The position numbers and the translations under genes were made by a program. The notes below the pieces were generated by a model, which worked only from the letters and a program-made list of their open reading frames with translations, had not been told where the DNA came from and did not search any database. 64,000 bases of DNA from Bacillota bacterium. Lineage in GTDB: Bacteria > Bacillota > Clostridia > Christensenellales > Aristaeellaceae. Below are positions 33,487 through 42,527 of this stretch, one piece after another. The first letter of the stretch is position 1; every line of letters starts with the position of its first letter. The stretch covers positions 1 to 64,000 of the forward strand of contig JAEZQK010000030.1 in NCBI GenBank assembly GCA_023413135.1, given 5' to 3'.

Positions 33487-34499
33487 GATTCCAACCTCCG
33501 TGCGGATCCCCGCTTGATCAATGTGGCCTCGAAGACCAGGTGGCCCGTCTGTCCGCCCTGCATCTGCTCAAACAGCAGCCCAAGAGCTGCGCTGGCCATT
33601 TCTACCGCGGGCTGGGCAACGGTATCCAAAGACGGGTGGTAATACTCCGCTGCTTCGATGCCGTCAAAGCCGACAATGGAAATGTCTTCGGGTATACGCT
33701 GTCCCGAGGTCAATACGGCCTTGGCCACGCCGGTGGCAATGGTGTCCGAGGCCGCGAAGGCGGCGGTGAAAGGTATGCCGCGCATCTTAAGCGCCCGCAT
33801 GGCGGCAAAGCCCGAGGCGGCGGTATATTCACAATCCTGTACAAGCTGCGGGCGGAAGGGGATGGCGTGGGCCTCCAGCGCCGCGCGGTACCCCATCATT
33901 CGGCGGTACCCGGTGGTGTTTTCGCTGTTGGGCAGCTTGGCAAAAAAGCAGATGTCCCTGTGGCCCAGGGAAATGAGGTATTCCACGGCTTTGGACGCTT
34001 CCCGCATGTCGTCGATGATGACGCTGGAATACAATGGGCGCGGCGCGTCCGGCGCGGTGAAGGTCAGCATGGCGCAGGGCACCCCTGCCAGCTGGAGAAA
34101 CTGCTGCTCGGTATGGTCGTACTGGCCGCCGATCAATATCACGCCGCACAGCTTTTTATCGGCGGCCAGGTACGCGGCTTTGGTCAGCTCATCCTGGCCA
34201 TCCTCCACCGGCTCTACCAGGAAGGGGATGTTCCGAAGATTGAGCTGCCGCTTGATCTCATGGATCATGGGCACGAAAAAAGGGTTGGCGATGCTGCGAA
34301 CCAGCAAGCCGATGGTGCGGCTCTGGCTGATCTTGAGGCTGCGGGCACTGACATTGGGCACATAGCCCAGATGTTTGGCGGCACGCAGTACGCGCTGGCG
34401 CGTCTCCTCACTGACCGGCCCGGTAGCGTTGAGCACCCGGGAGATGGTGGAAATACTGACTTGGGCCTCCCGCGCCACATCATGAATGCTGGGTTTCAC
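33483..34499 (-). CDS. LacI-family repressor of the sugar locus
   Basis: 338 residues. The N-terminal LacI helix-turn-helix and hinge (IHDVAREAQVSISTISRVLN, then SARSLKISQSRTIGLLV) are followed by a periplasmic-binding-protein-like sugar domain (GVILIGGQYDH, YSSVIIDDMREAS, SIVGFDGIEAAEYYHPSLDTV). The start is GTG at 34497-34499 with GGAGGGG upstream. Coded between the solute-binding protein and GH94, it would regulate its own operon through the TAAAAACGTTTTTA palindromes at 38084 and 38258. Such palindromes with a central CG are the usual LacI/CcpA-type site. Confidence 0.9.
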   Translation of the reverse strand: MKPSIHDVAREAQVSISTISRVLNATGPVSEETRQRVLRAAKHLGYVPNVSARSLKISQSRTIGLLVRSIANPFFVPMIHEIKRQLNLRNIPFLVEPVEDGQDELTKAAYLAADKKLCGVILIGGQYDHTEQQFLQLAGVPCAMLTFTAPDAPRPLYSSVIIDDMREASKAVEYLISLGHRDICFFAKLPNSENTTGYRRMMGYRAALEAHAIPFRPQLVQDCEYTAASGFAAMRALKMRGIPFTAAFAASDTIATGVAKAVLTSGQRIPEDISIVGFDGIEAAEYYHPSLDTVAQPAVEMASAALGLLFEQMQGGQTGHLVFEATLIKRGSARRLES

Positions 34500-34528
34500 G
34501 CAAACCCCTCCTCGTTTTTAAAAAGAAA

Positions 34529-34559
34529 GGGGAACGGAGGGAACTCCTCCGTTCTCCCC
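34529..34559. other. Intercistronic stem-loop after the solute-binding protein gene
   Basis: GGGGAACGGAGG / CCTCCGTT-CT-CCCC with a five-base loop, in the 91-base gap between the binding-protein stop and the lacI start. A stem here usually protects the abundant binding-protein mRNA and lowers readthrough into the regulator and enzymes. Confidence 0.65.
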
Positions 34560-34590
34560 TCATTGGGCGGTCTTGACTTACGCCGCTTGC

Positions 34591-36102
34591 CTATTGGTTG
34601 ATGGGCGTGAAGGCGTTAAGCTGGGTCTTGACCTCCTGGATGACTGTTTCAATGCCGGCCTGGGTGAGGCTGTTGCGATAATTCGCCACGGCGGTCTCCA
34701 CATCCTCCGGAGTCTTGCCCAACAGAATCTGACGGCCCAACTCGTTGTTGATGTCGGAAATCGCAGCCAGTTCATTGACGACATTGGTGGGGTCAAAGCT
34801 GAAGCCGCTGAAGGGATTGGCAATGGCAGTCTTCTTCCACTCCTCGATCAGCTCATACCGGCGGGGATCTTCGGTCTGATAGGGGATGTTGAACTTGTCG
34901 TTGCGCAGCGACCAGCCGGCAAAGCCGAAGCCATCCACTGCCTGGTCAAAAGTGGCGGGCTGTGTTACCTTGCCATCCTTGATCTCATAATGCCGTCCCT
35001 CGATGCCGTACTGGAACAGGCGGTAGTAGGTTTCGTCGGTCATCAGCTTCTCGATCACCTTCAAGGCGCGCTCGGGATTGCCGGAAGTTACGCTGATGAC
35101 GGTAGAGTTGTCCACGCCGGCCTTGACGAGCACCTTGCCGTTATCCACGGCGGGGCTCCACCAATTGACCGCTACGCCGGGCAGGGATTTTTCCTTGGTG
35201 CCGTAATGCCCCGTCCAGTCAGGCATATGGGTAAGGTATCCTGAGGAGATGCCGTTTAACAGGTTATCCTTGGAGCCCGTCTTGGCGGCAAGCACATCCT
35301 GGGCAAAATAGCCGGCGTTGGCCCATTCCTTCATTCGCTTGGCCCAGGCCATGAACTCCTCCGTAAAGGCGGGGTGAAGGATCTCGGTGTACTTTTCAGG
35401 GCTTTGGCATACCAGCGGGACCTGGCTCTCGGGCAGACCGGGTGCCAGAATCCATTCGCCCGTCATATCCACAAACATGCGGTAGATGGCGTTGGACTCA
35501 TCCGCATTGCCGTTGATGGGGGCGAAGGTCTCGTTCTTGGCGATGGCCGCCAGATAGGCCTCCATGGTTTCCAGGGAAGTGACCGGCTCCAGGTTGTACT
35601 TTGTACGCAGGTCATCGCGGTAGGCAAAGCCATAGGGGGTGAATTCGCTGTACAGGCAGGGCACGCCATAAATGCGCCCGTTGTACTTGGCACCCGCCCA
35701 GGTTCCCTCGGGGATGGCCGCTTTAAGGGTAGGCACCTGGTCCAACAGGTCGGTGATGTCCGTCAGCACGCCCTGGGAGGCCAGCGTGTAGTAGGAGATT
35801 ACCGCCGTGGGCGAGGCATGGCTCATGTCAAAGGCCTCGCCGGAGGCGAACAGCAGGGGATACTTGGTGGCGATATCGCCCCAGTCGATGTACTTGATTT
35901 CAATGGTGCAGTTCAGGTCTTCCATCAGCTTCTTGTTGAGTTCATTGAGCACATCGCGGTTGGCTACGCCCTCGCCGCCCCACAGGTAGTACGTTAAGTT
36001 GACGGTTTTGGACATGTCATCCTGCGCCAGCGCGGGGGCCGAGAACATGGCCAGCCCCAGGATCAGCACCAGCAGCATGCTCAGCCAGGTCTTGGTTTTC
36101 AT
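34591..36102 (-). CDS. Carbohydrate ABC transporter solute-binding protein (LplA/YtcQ-like)
   Basis: 503 residues, extracellular binding protein type 1. The signal peptide (TWLSMLLVLILGLAMFSAPALA) ends in ALA/Q, a signal peptidase I site; there is no lipobox cysteine, unlike most Gram-positive binding proteins. The body matches LplA/YtcQ-type (NLTYYLWGGEGVANRDVLNELNKKL, GRIYGVPCL, YRDDLRTKYNLEPV, NPERALKVIEKL, PFSGFSFDPTNV). Related systems import xylan-, rhamnogalacturonan- or other plant oligosaccharides. GGAGG precedes the ATG. It follows two permease genes; no ATPase is encoded, so a shared MsmK-type ATPase is expected. Confidence 0.9.
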   Translation of the reverse strand: MKTKTWLSMLLVLILGLAMFSAPALAQDDMSKTVNLTYYLWGGEGVANRDVLNELNKKLMEDLNCTIEIKYIDWGDIATKYPLLFASGEAFDMSHASPTAVISYYTLASQGVLTDITDLLDQVPTLKAAIPEGTWAGAKYNGRIYGVPCLYSEFTPYGFAYRDDLRTKYNLEPVTSLETMEAYLAAIAKNETFAPINGNADESNAIYRMFVDMTGEWILAPGLPESQVPLVCQSPEKYTEILHPAFTEEFMAWAKRMKEWANAGYFAQDVLAAKTGSKDNLLNGISSGYLTHMPDWTGHYGTKEKSLPGVAVNWWSPAVDNGKVLVKAGVDNSTVISVTSGNPERALKVIEKLMTDETYYRLFQYGIEGRHYEIKDGKVTQPATFDQAVDGFGFAGWSLRNDKFNIPYQTEDPRRYELIEEWKKTAIANPFSGFSFDPTNVVNELAAISDINNELGRQILLGKTPEDVETAVANYRNSLTQAGIETVIQEVKTQLNAFTPINQ

Positions 36103-36163
36103 GAAATTTTCCTCCTTGTATTTTTTAAGCTACCGTGTAGCTTAGGTACCCAAATCAAAAGAA

Positions 36164-37075
36164 TCATCCCTTGACGGAGCCCACCGTCAGGCCGGCCACA
36201 AAATACCGCTGCACCAGCGGATAGAATACAATCACCGGCCCTGTGGCGATGACGGCTACCGCCATCTTGATGGATTGTGTAGGCAGGAGGGAGGTATCGA
36301 TGGTGACACCCTGGTTGATGAGGCTTTGCACATTGGTCTGGCTCACCAGTTTTTGCAGGTACAATTGCAGGGGGTAGAGCCTTTCCACGCTCAGATACAG
36401 CATGCCGTTGTACCATTCGTTCCAGTAGCCCAGCGCGGTAAACAGGCCCACCGTGGCCAGAGAGGGGATGGCCAGGGGCATAAATATCTGCCAATAGATT
36501 CGAAAATCCCCCGCCCCGTCAATCGTGGCGGATTCGTACAGGGAATCGGGAATGCTGCGCAAGAAATTGCGCATGAGGAAAATGGACCAGGCGCCTACCA
36601 GGCCCGGGAACAAAAGCGAAAAAACCGTATCCTTGAACCCCAGGATCTGGACGTAGAGGATGTAGGTAGGAACCAGCCCCGCGCCGAACAACGTGGGAAA
36701 GTAGAAAAATAAGGAAAAGGCGTTGCGATAGAAAAAATCCTTGCGGTTTAATACATAGCCGGTCATGGACATGATGAAAAGTCCGGTAGCGGTACCCGCC
36801 AGGGTGATGAATATCGTAACCTGATAGGCGTCGATGAGCTTGCGGGGGTTGCGGAACAAAAAGTTGTAAGCCTCTGCCGACCACTGGTTTGGGACCAGCT
36901 TATACCCCTGGGTGATGATCTCATTTTCCGACATAAAGGAGGAAGTGATCATCAGCGCAAAAGGGAACAGGCAAAGCAAGGCAAAAAGTGTGACAAGCAG
37001 ATAGAACACGGCATGCATGGGACGTGTGCCGCGCCCGTTTGCGGTCACCCGGCGATGAATATTTGCCTGAAGCAT
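36164..37075 (-). CDS. Carbohydrate ABC transporter permease (LplC/YtcP-like)
   Basis: 303 residues with about six membrane segments and the EAA loop (RSIPDSLYESATIDGAGDFRIYWQIFMPLAIPSLATV) that contacts the ATPase. The C-terminus RYFVAGLTVGSVKG is characteristic of the LplC branch. AGGAGG lies seven bases before the ATG. Second permease of the transporter; pairs with the gene at 37087-38049. Confidence 0.93.
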   Translation of the reverse strand: MLQANIHRRVTANGRGTRPMHAVFYLLVTLFALLCLFPFALMITSSFMSENEIITQGYKLVPNQWSAEAYNFLFRNPRKLIDAYQVTIFITLAGTATGLFIMSMTGYVLNRKDFFYRNAFSLFFYFPTLFGAGLVPTYILYVQILGFKDTVFSLLFPGLVGAWSIFLMRNFLRSIPDSLYESATIDGAGDFRIYWQIFMPLAIPSLATVGLFTALGYWNEWYNGMLYLSVERLYPLQLYLQKLVSQTNVQSLINQGVTIDTSLLPTQSIKMAVAVIATGPVIVFYPLVQRYFVAGLTVGSVKG

Positions 37076-37086
37076 GCTTAAGCCTC

Positions 37087-38049
37087 CTAAAACAAGGAAT
37101 TCTCGGGATCAACGCGCCGCACCAGGGCGTTGACCAGGAAAACCACGATCATGCCAAACAACGACTGATAAAAGCCTACGGCGGCGCTCTGGGAGAAATT
37201 GAACTGCCCCATCAGGCTGCGGAATACAAAGGTGTCGATGACATCGGTCTCAGGATAGAGCACACTGTTGTTGCCGATGAGATTGTAAAACAGGTCGAAC
37301 TGCCCGCGCAGGATGCCGCCCAGATCGAACAGGATCAGCAGCACCACCGTGGGCCTAAGCATGGGCAGGGTAATATGGCGGATGCGCTGGCCATCGCTGG
37401 CACCGTCGATATAAGCCGCCTCATAAATCTCCGAGCTGATGCCGGTAATGGTGGCCAGATAGATGATCATGCCATAGCCGGTAGCCTTCCAGATGCGGAA
37501 GAAGAGGATGATATATTTCCAAATGCCCGGGCTGCTGTAAAATGAATACGCTTCGCCTCCAAACGCCTTGATAAGCATGTTGACAAATCCATTGTTGTAA
37601 TTGAAAAAGTTATAGGCGAACACGCCAACAATTACATAGGAGATAAAATGGGGCAGCAAAATGACGGACTGGGAGATGCGCCGGAAGGATCTGCTGGCCA
37701 CCTCGGAAAGCATGACGGCAAAAGCGACCTGAAATATGTTGGTCAGCAGAATGAAGGCCAAATTGTACAGTACTGTGTTTTGGGTGATCTGCATAAGCTT
37801 TCCGGTTTTGATGAGAAATTCAAAGTTCTTCAGCCCCACAAACGGGCTGCCGAAAATGCCCTTGCCCATATTGTACTGCACAAAGGCGATATAGGAACCG
37901 GGCATAGGCAGATACAGGAACACAAGGAAGTAGATCGTGGCCGGAAGAATCATCAGGAAGAGCACCCAATGACGGTTGACTTCCCGGCCCAGCCTGCGCA
38001 AGCCGCGGACCGGGCGTGGCGGAGTCGCCGGAACAGGAGGCTGAACCAT
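37087..38049 (-). CDS. Carbohydrate ABC transporter permease (LplB/YteP-like)
   Basis: About 320 residues, six membrane segments, EAA loop (SSEIYEAAYIDGASDGQRIRHITLPMLRPTV) and the LplB-type C-terminus (SAAVGFYQSLFGMIVVFLVNALVRRVDPENSLF). I prefer the ATG at 38049, because the GAGGG is directly against the ATG two codons earlier. First gene of the sugar operon, downstream of the operator at 38084-38097. Confidence 0.92.
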   Translation of the reverse strand: MVQPPVPATPPRPVRGLRRLGREVNRHWVLFLMILPATIYFLVFLYLPMPGSYIAFVQYNMGKGIFGSPFVGLKNFEFLIKTGKLMQITQNTVLYNLAFILLTNIFQVAFAVMLSEVASRSFRRISQSVILLPHFISYVIVGVFAYNFFNYNNGFVNMLIKAFGGEAYSFYSSPGIWKYIILFFRIWKATGYGMIIYLATITGISSEIYEAAYIDGASDGQRIRHITLPMLRPTVVLLILFDLGGILRGQFDLFYNLIGNNSVLYPETDVIDTFVFRSLMGQFNFSQSAAVGFYQSLFGMIVVFLVNALVRRVDPENSLF

Positions 38050-38083
38050 GCACATCCCTCACCTATAAAGCAATTGCGTAGAG

Positions 38084-38097
38084 TAAAAACGTTTTTA
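38084..38097 (-). promoter_or_regulatory. LacI-type operator at the start site of the sugar operon
   Basis: TAAAAACGTTTTTA, a perfect 14-bp palindrome just downstream of the -10 box (38105-38110), so bound repressor would cover the start site. A second core copy is 173 bases away (centre to centre). Confidence 0.75.
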
Positions 38098-38104
38098 TAA
38101 GGGA

Positions 38105-38133
38105 ATCATAGTACTATAATCCATATTTGTCAA
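38105..38133 (-). promoter_or_regulatory. Strong sigma-A promoter of the sugar transport/utilisation operon
   Basis: On the minus strand TTGACA (38128-38133), 17 bases, TATGAT (38105-38110). The -35 is perfect and the -10 is 5 of 6. Confidence 0.8.
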
Positions 38134-38257
38134 TACAGAATATATAATATGCCTTAAAATTATTCTAAAGTAATGCTCCGTTTCTTGAAATATGGCAAGT
38201 GACTAAAAAATATATGCTACATTTTCGTGAATTGGGCTTGTTTTTCAAGAAAATAAT

Positions 38258-38269
38258 AAAAACGTTTTT
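38258..38269. promoter_or_regulatory. Second LacI-type operator (upstream)
   Basis: AAAAACGTTTTT, the same 12-bp core as 38085-38096, upstream of the promoter. Two sites flanking the promoter would allow DNA looping by a tetrameric LacI-type repressor. The rest of the 315-base gap (38050-38364) is AT-rich and gene-free. Confidence 0.65.
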
Positions 38270-38289
38270 CTGGGAAAGATTTTCATAAC

Positions 38290-38328
38290 AAAAAAGCGGA
38301 CGGCCTTACCTCCCGCAAAGCCATCCAC
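38290..38328 (-). terminator. Terminator of the DUF3892 gene
   Basis: Read on the minus strand: a 9-bp stem (38320-38328 with 38296-38304, two G-U pairs) followed by six Us (290-295). It isolates the DUF3892 gene from the sugar operon promoter. Confidence 0.65.
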
Positions 38329-38364
38329 CTTTTCCTGCTGCGATCCATAAAGCTGCGAACCTTA

Positions 38365-38661
38365 TTACTGGGGCACGGACGGCAAATTGCCCAAATTACT
38401 GCCTTCGTTTTCATCCGGCAGGGATTTCAAATACTCGCTTCCCTTTCGTGTTGCAATGCCAACGCCCTGAATGCCTCCCTGCCTGGCAAGCTGGATACCT
38501 TCTTCTTTGCTCAAAACACGGCCGTCCGACAATTGATAGCCGGTGATGCGGCCGCCCTTCTTTACCAGCGCGGTGATCCGCTTGGCATCCGGTTTGGGCT
38601 GCGGTACATCCTGCAGTGCCATCATCGGCAGTTTCGATAAACCTTGATTCATATCAGACAT
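38365..38661 (-). CDS. Small DUF3892-type protein
   Basis: 98 residues. The core KRITALVKKGGRITGYQLSD, then GRVLSKEEGIQLARQGGI and IATRKGSEYLKSLPD, is the DUF3892 pattern seen in many Clostridia. The function is unknown. The ATG at 38661 has GGGAGG ten bases upstream. It has its own terminator and stands alone. The 150 bases before it show no clear promoter. Confidence 0.8.
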   Translation of the reverse strand: MSDMNQGLSKLPMMALQDVPQPKPDAKRITALVKKGGRITGYQLSDGRVLSKEEGIQLARQGGIQGVGIATRKGSEYLKSLPDENEGSNLGNLPSVPQ

Positions 38662-38813
38662 TGAAAACCAACCTCCCATCACCGCTCAACGCGAAAACGA
38701 TCTGCTTCAACAATAGCTTTCCGCCCAGGAAGAATACTATTCCCCGGCCCGGCGTTCACTTTCGCGAGCGGTAATGGCTGCATATGATTTTCGATCTGGC
38801 ATGGTCCGGCCAT

Positions 38814-39722
38814 TTACGATTCCAAAAGTGGCAGGGGCAGGACTCCGATCCCCTCCATCATTTGATCATAAGCGTTGGTCAATACCGTATCGATGCCAAG
38901 CCGGCGGTAGGCCAGCGCTTCCTTGGGGGCGTCACACCAGAACAGATTGCAGTGAAGGCTGTTGGCTTTTGCCTTGTCGATCATGGCTTTGGTCAGGAAC
39001 AGCTTGCAAAACTGCACCCGGCTGCATGAAAAGCGCAGCGCATTTTCCACGATGGAATAATTCATGTGGCCCTCCAGGCAGCAGCGGGGCAGGTCCGGCG
39101 CCAGCTTAAGGGCTGTGAGGAGCACATCCTTTTCCCCAGTGACATAAACCCGGTCCATGGCGCGGTGCGCCTGAATCAGACGCAAAATCTCCTCAAACAC
39201 CCGGGGCGGATACGGATCAACCGGCCGGTCCTCCACCTGGGGCAGCACCTGCTCCACTCCTTCGGCCAGCGGTGGAAACAGCGTCTCCCGCCGGCTATAG
39301 ACCTGCCCCAGCAGGCGCATCCTTTCCCGCATACAGGGATCCGTAACCGGCGGCTGGCCGGCGGACTTGATATGCAGGTTGATGGTCACACGGCGGCCAA
39401 AGGCCTCCAGGACCTCTTCGAACAAGGGTAAGGGTGTAACGTCAAAGCCACCCGGGAACCGGTTCCCCGCGTTCAGCCGGCGCAGCTGATCGTACTCCAT
39501 CTGTGCGATGAGACCGTGGCCGTCGGTGGTGCGGTCCACCGTGGGATCATGGCAGACAACCAGCGTGCCATCCTTAGCCGGCCACAGATCCAGTTCAATT
39601 TCCTCCGCGCCGTTTTGGACGGCCGCCTCAAAGGCGGGCAGCGTGTTTTCGGGTGCCCTTACATTCATGCCCCGGTGGGCGCAAAGAAACGCAGGAATGC
39701 CGGGATTGACCGCTGCATTCAT
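38814..39722 (-). CDS. Glycerophosphodiester phosphodiesterase
   Basis: 302 residues. GDPD TIM barrel with H16RG, E25N, E41IELDLW (E43 and D45) and H58D, the metal and catalytic residues. It hydrolyses glycerophosphodiesters to sn-glycerol-3-phosphate and an alcohol. No signal peptide, so it acts inside the cell. It follows the DppC-like permease by 27 bases and ends the transporter operon, suggesting that the imported compound is a glycerophosphodiester or is processed by this enzyme. The ribosome site is weak (AGGAAA). Confidence 0.92.
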   Translation of the reverse strand: MNAAVNPGIPAFLCAHRGMNVRAPENTLPAFEAAVQNGAEEIELDLWPAKDGTLVVCHDPTVDRTTDGHGLIAQMEYDQLRRLNAGNRFPGGFDVTPLPLFEEVLEAFGRRVTINLHIKSAGQPPVTDPCMRERMRLLGQVYSRRETLFPPLAEGVEQVLPQVEDRPVDPYPPRVFEEILRLIQAHRAMDRVYVTGEKDVLLTALKLAPDLPRCCLEGHMNYSIVENALRFSCSRVQFCKLFLTKAMIDKAKANSLHCNLFWCDAPKEALAYRRLGIDTVLTNAYDQMMEGIGVLPLPLLES

Positions 39723-39749
39723 GATGCATAGTTTCCTTTCTATTGCCTA

Positions 39750-40607
39750 TTAAGATTTGTTTTGAAGCTTGGGGTCCAGTTTGTCCCGCAGCCAATCCCC
39801 GATAAGGGAGATTTGCAGGATCAAAAGCACAATGGCGGCCCCCGGTACAATGGCCATCCACCATTGATTGATCATGTAAGTGCGGCCTCCGCTGACCAGC
39901 ACGCCAAGGGAAGTGTTGGGGGGCTGGATGCCCAGGCCCATAAAGGACAGGGAGCTTTCCAGCAGGATGAAGGAGCTCATGGACAGCGTGGCCTGCACGA
40001 TCACGGGCGAGGCGATGTTTGGCAGCAGGTGCTCTATCAGGATGCGCATGGGCGAAGCGCCAATGGCGCGGCTGCATTCAATGAAGCTGGCATTTTTCAA
40101 TTGCAAAATTTGACCCCTGATCAGCCTGGCAAAGCCGGACCATCCGGTAATGCCAATCACGAACACCAGCGTGGCCTGGGATGTGCCAAGCACGCAGGCG
40201 CAGATGATACCGATGATTGTGGCCGGGACGGAGAGGCGGGCATCCACCAGCATCATGCAAACCGCGTCCACCTTGCCGCCGAACAAGCCACCTGCCACAC
40301 CCAGGGAAATCCCCAGCGCCAAGGCAATGAGCATGCCGGAAAAGGATATGGCCAGGGATGTGCGCATGCCATAGACCAGGCGCACGGCCAGATCGCGTCC
40401 CAACTCGTCCGTACCGAACAGGAAGGGGGAGGAAGAATCCAAGAAGGTAGGCTTCTTCAGCCTTTGCAGCAGGTTTGTCGCCCCCAGGTCCACCGGGAAC
40501 AGCACCGGCGCCAGGATTGCCAGTATGACCATGGCGAAAAGAAGCAGGATCATGATCAAAATCGACACAGGGATAGACCGGTGTTTTTTGGGTGTTCGCC
40601 GACGCAT
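39750..40607 (-). CDS. Dipeptide/oligopeptide-type ABC permease (DppC-like)
   Basis: 285 residues. An N-terminal membrane segment, the OppC-type periplasmic part with FLFGTDELGRDLAVRLVYGMRTSL, then further membrane segments and the EAA-like loop (FIECSRAIGASPMRILIEHLLPNIASPVIVQATL). C-terminal PNTSLGVLVSGG and WLRDKLDPKL are typical. GGAGGAG precedes the ATG. Partner of the DppB-like permease 17 bases upstream. Confidence 0.93.
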   Translation of the reverse strand: MRRRTPKKHRSIPVSILIMILLLFAMVILAILAPVLFPVDLGATNLLQRLKKPTFLDSSSPFLFGTDELGRDLAVRLVYGMRTSLAISFSGMLIALALGISLGVAGGLFGGKVDAVCMMLVDARLSVPATIIGIICACVLGTSQATLVFVIGITGWSGFARLIRGQILQLKNASFIECSRAIGASPMRILIEHLLPNIASPVIVQATLSMSSFILLESSLSFMGLGIQPPNTSLGVLVSGGRTYMINQWWMAIVPGAAIVLLILQISLIGDWLRDKLDPKLQNKS

Positions 40608-40623
40608 GGGAATCTCCTCCTTC

Positions 40624-41547
40624 CTAATATGAATCCCGGATGCGGGGATCCAGCCAGTTATAGGAAAGATCCACCAGAAGATTGATGAACGTCACCGATA
40701 TGGCGATCACCAGCACGCCGAACTGCACCAGCGGAAAATCCCGGTGCTTGGCCCCATTGATGATCAGCGTGCCGATCCCCGGCCAGGAAAAGACAGTTTC
40801 CACCACCACCGAGCCGCCTATGAGCGTGCTTAACTGCCCGCCCAGGATGGTGATCACCGGCACCAGGGCGTTGCGCAGCGCATGGACCAGGATGACCCTG
40901 CGTTCCTTGACCCCTTTGATCCGGGCGCTGTCCAGGTACTCCTGACGGATCACATCCAGCATGGAACTGCGGGTCAGCCTTGCGATACTGGCGGTAGGCC
41001 CCGCGGCCAGGGTGATCACCGGCATGATATAGGAATAGAGCCCCGCCTCCGAACCACCGCTGGGCAGCCATCGAAGCTGCAAGCTGAACAGGAAGATGAG
41101 CAGGATACCCAGCACGAAATTGGGCACCGTATACCCCACCACCGCCGTGCCCATAACGGCCCGGTCGCCAAAGGTATTGTGGCGGACCGCGGCGTAGATG
41201 CCGATGGGGATGCCCAGCAGCACCGACAGCCCGAAGACCCACATCCCCAAAGTGAGCGTAGCGCCCACCCGCTGGGAGAACAGTTCCAATACCGGTTTCT
41301 TATAAAAGTAGCTGACGCCCGCATCCCCCCGGAACATTTTCAAAAAATAGCTGAAGTACTGGGTCAGCAGCGGTTTGTCCAGCCCCAGCTGGACGCGCAT
41401 GGACTGCCTGGCCGCTTCATCGGCACTGTCGCTTAAGATCCAGTCCACCGGGTCGCCTGTCAGGCGGGTAAGGATGAACACCAGCGTCCAGACCACCCAA
41501 ATGGTCAAAATCGCCTTCAAAAGCCGCAACAGGATGTATTTTTTCAT
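40624..41547 (-). CDS. Dipeptide/oligopeptide-type ABC permease (DppB-like)
   Basis: 307 residues. The N-terminus YILLRLLKAILTIWVVWTLVF, LLTQYFSYFLKMFRGDAGVSY and the EAA loop (DVIRQEYLDSARIKGVKERRVILVHALRNALVPVIT) define the DppB type. The ATG at 41547 overlaps the upstream ATPase stop by four bases and has AGGAGGGG in position. Confidence 0.93.
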   Translation of the reverse strand: MKKYILLRLLKAILTIWVVWTLVFILTRLTGDPVDWILSDSADEAARQSMRVQLGLDKPLLTQYFSYFLKMFRGDAGVSYFYKKPVLELFSQRVGATLTLGMWVFGLSVLLGIPIGIYAAVRHNTFGDRAVMGTAVVGYTVPNFVLGILLIFLFSLQLRWLPSGGSEAGLYSYIMPVITLAAGPTASIARLTRSSMLDVIRQEYLDSARIKGVKERRVILVHALRNALVPVITILGGQLSTLIGGSVVVETVFSWPGIGTLIINGAKHRDFPLVQFGVLVIAISVTFINLLVDLSYNWLDPRIRDSY

Positions 41548-42527
41548 GGCTTCCCCTCCTGTTCCGCCAGGTGGCAGGCCACAAAATGGCCCGTCCCCAG
41601 CTCCCTGAGCGGCGGTTTTTCGTTTTTGCAGACTTCCTGCGCCTTCCAGCACCGGGTCCTGAAGGGACAGCCCTCCGGCAGATGGATGGGACTGGGCAGG
41701 TCGCCGCGCAGCAGGATGCGGTGCCTTGGCGCCGTGGGGTCCGGGACGGGGATGGCGCTCATCAGAGCCAGGGAGTAGGGATGCAGCGTGTGATCGAACA
41801 GCTCTTTTTTGGGTGCCAGCTCGATGATGCTGCCCAGGTACATCACGGCGATCCGGTCGGATACGTGGCGGATCACACTCATATCGTGGGAAATGAACAG
41901 ATAGGTGAGCTGCAATTCCTGCTGCAGCCTTTTGAACAGGTTGAGGATCTGGGCCTGGATGGACACATCCAGCGAGGAAACCGGCTCATCGCACAAAAGC
42001 AACTCAGGGCGCAATGCCAAGGCCCTGGCGATGCCGATGCGCTGGCGCTGCCCGCCGGAAAATTCGTGGGGATATTTGTCCAGCGCATCCTTGGGGATGC
42101 CCACCTTTTCCAGAATGGGGGCGATAGCCTCCAGACGCCGGACCGCGCTCATGGATTCGTGCACCCGCAACGGTTCCTGAATGATCCGGCGGATGTTCAT
42201 GCGCGGATCGATGGAGGCGTACGGATCCTGGAATACCATTTGCATGTTCCTTCGCAGCGACGCGGGCATCCGGGTGGAAACCTCCTCTCCACGGAAGCGG
42301 ATCTCACCCGAGGTTTTTTCCACAATGCCCTGGACCAGCCGGGCCAGAGTGCTCTTGCCGCAGCCGGACTCGCCGATCACCCCCAGCGTTTCGCCCCTCT
42401 TCAGGGTGAAGCTCACCCGGTTGACAGCCTTGACCTCCCCCACCGTCCGCACCCGGATCACGCCCTTGCGGATAGGGAAAACCTTGCTAAGCTCCTTGAC
42501 GGTAAGCAGGGGTGTATCATTGGCCAT
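41544..42527 (-). CDS. Oligopeptide-type ABC transporter ATPase (DppF/OppF-like)
   Basis: 327 residues. Walker A GESGCGKST (52-60), Q loop FQDPYASIDPR, signature FSGGQRQR, Walker B LLLCDEPVSSLD. The C-terminal oligopeptide domain carries a cysteine motif (CPFRTRCWKAQEVC) of the kind that holds an Fe-S cluster in some Dpp ATPases. The start overlaps the preceding ATPase by 11 bases, with GGAGGAGGAG upstream. Confidence 0.93.
   Translation of the reverse strand: MANDTPLLTVKELSKVFPIRKGVIRVRTVGEVKAVNRVSFTLKRGETLGVIGESGCGKSTLARLVQGIVEKTSGEIRFRGEEVSTRMPASLRRNMQMVFQDPYASIDPRMNIRRIIQEPLRVHESMSAVRRLEAIAPILEKVGIPKDALDKYPHEFSGGQRQRIGIARALALRPELLLCDEPVSSLDVSIQAQILNLFKRLQQELQLTYLFISHDMSVIRHVSDRIAVMYLGSIIELAPKKELFDHTLHPYSLALMSAIPVPDPTAPRHRILLRGDLPSPIHLPEGCPFRTRCWKAQEVCKNEKPPLRELGTGHFVACHLAEQEGKP

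Noticed and set aside
34591..37075. Missing ATPase as a sign of a broken transporter
   Set aside because: LplABC/YtcQP-type systems in Firmicutes normally lack a local ATPase and share an MsmK-like one.
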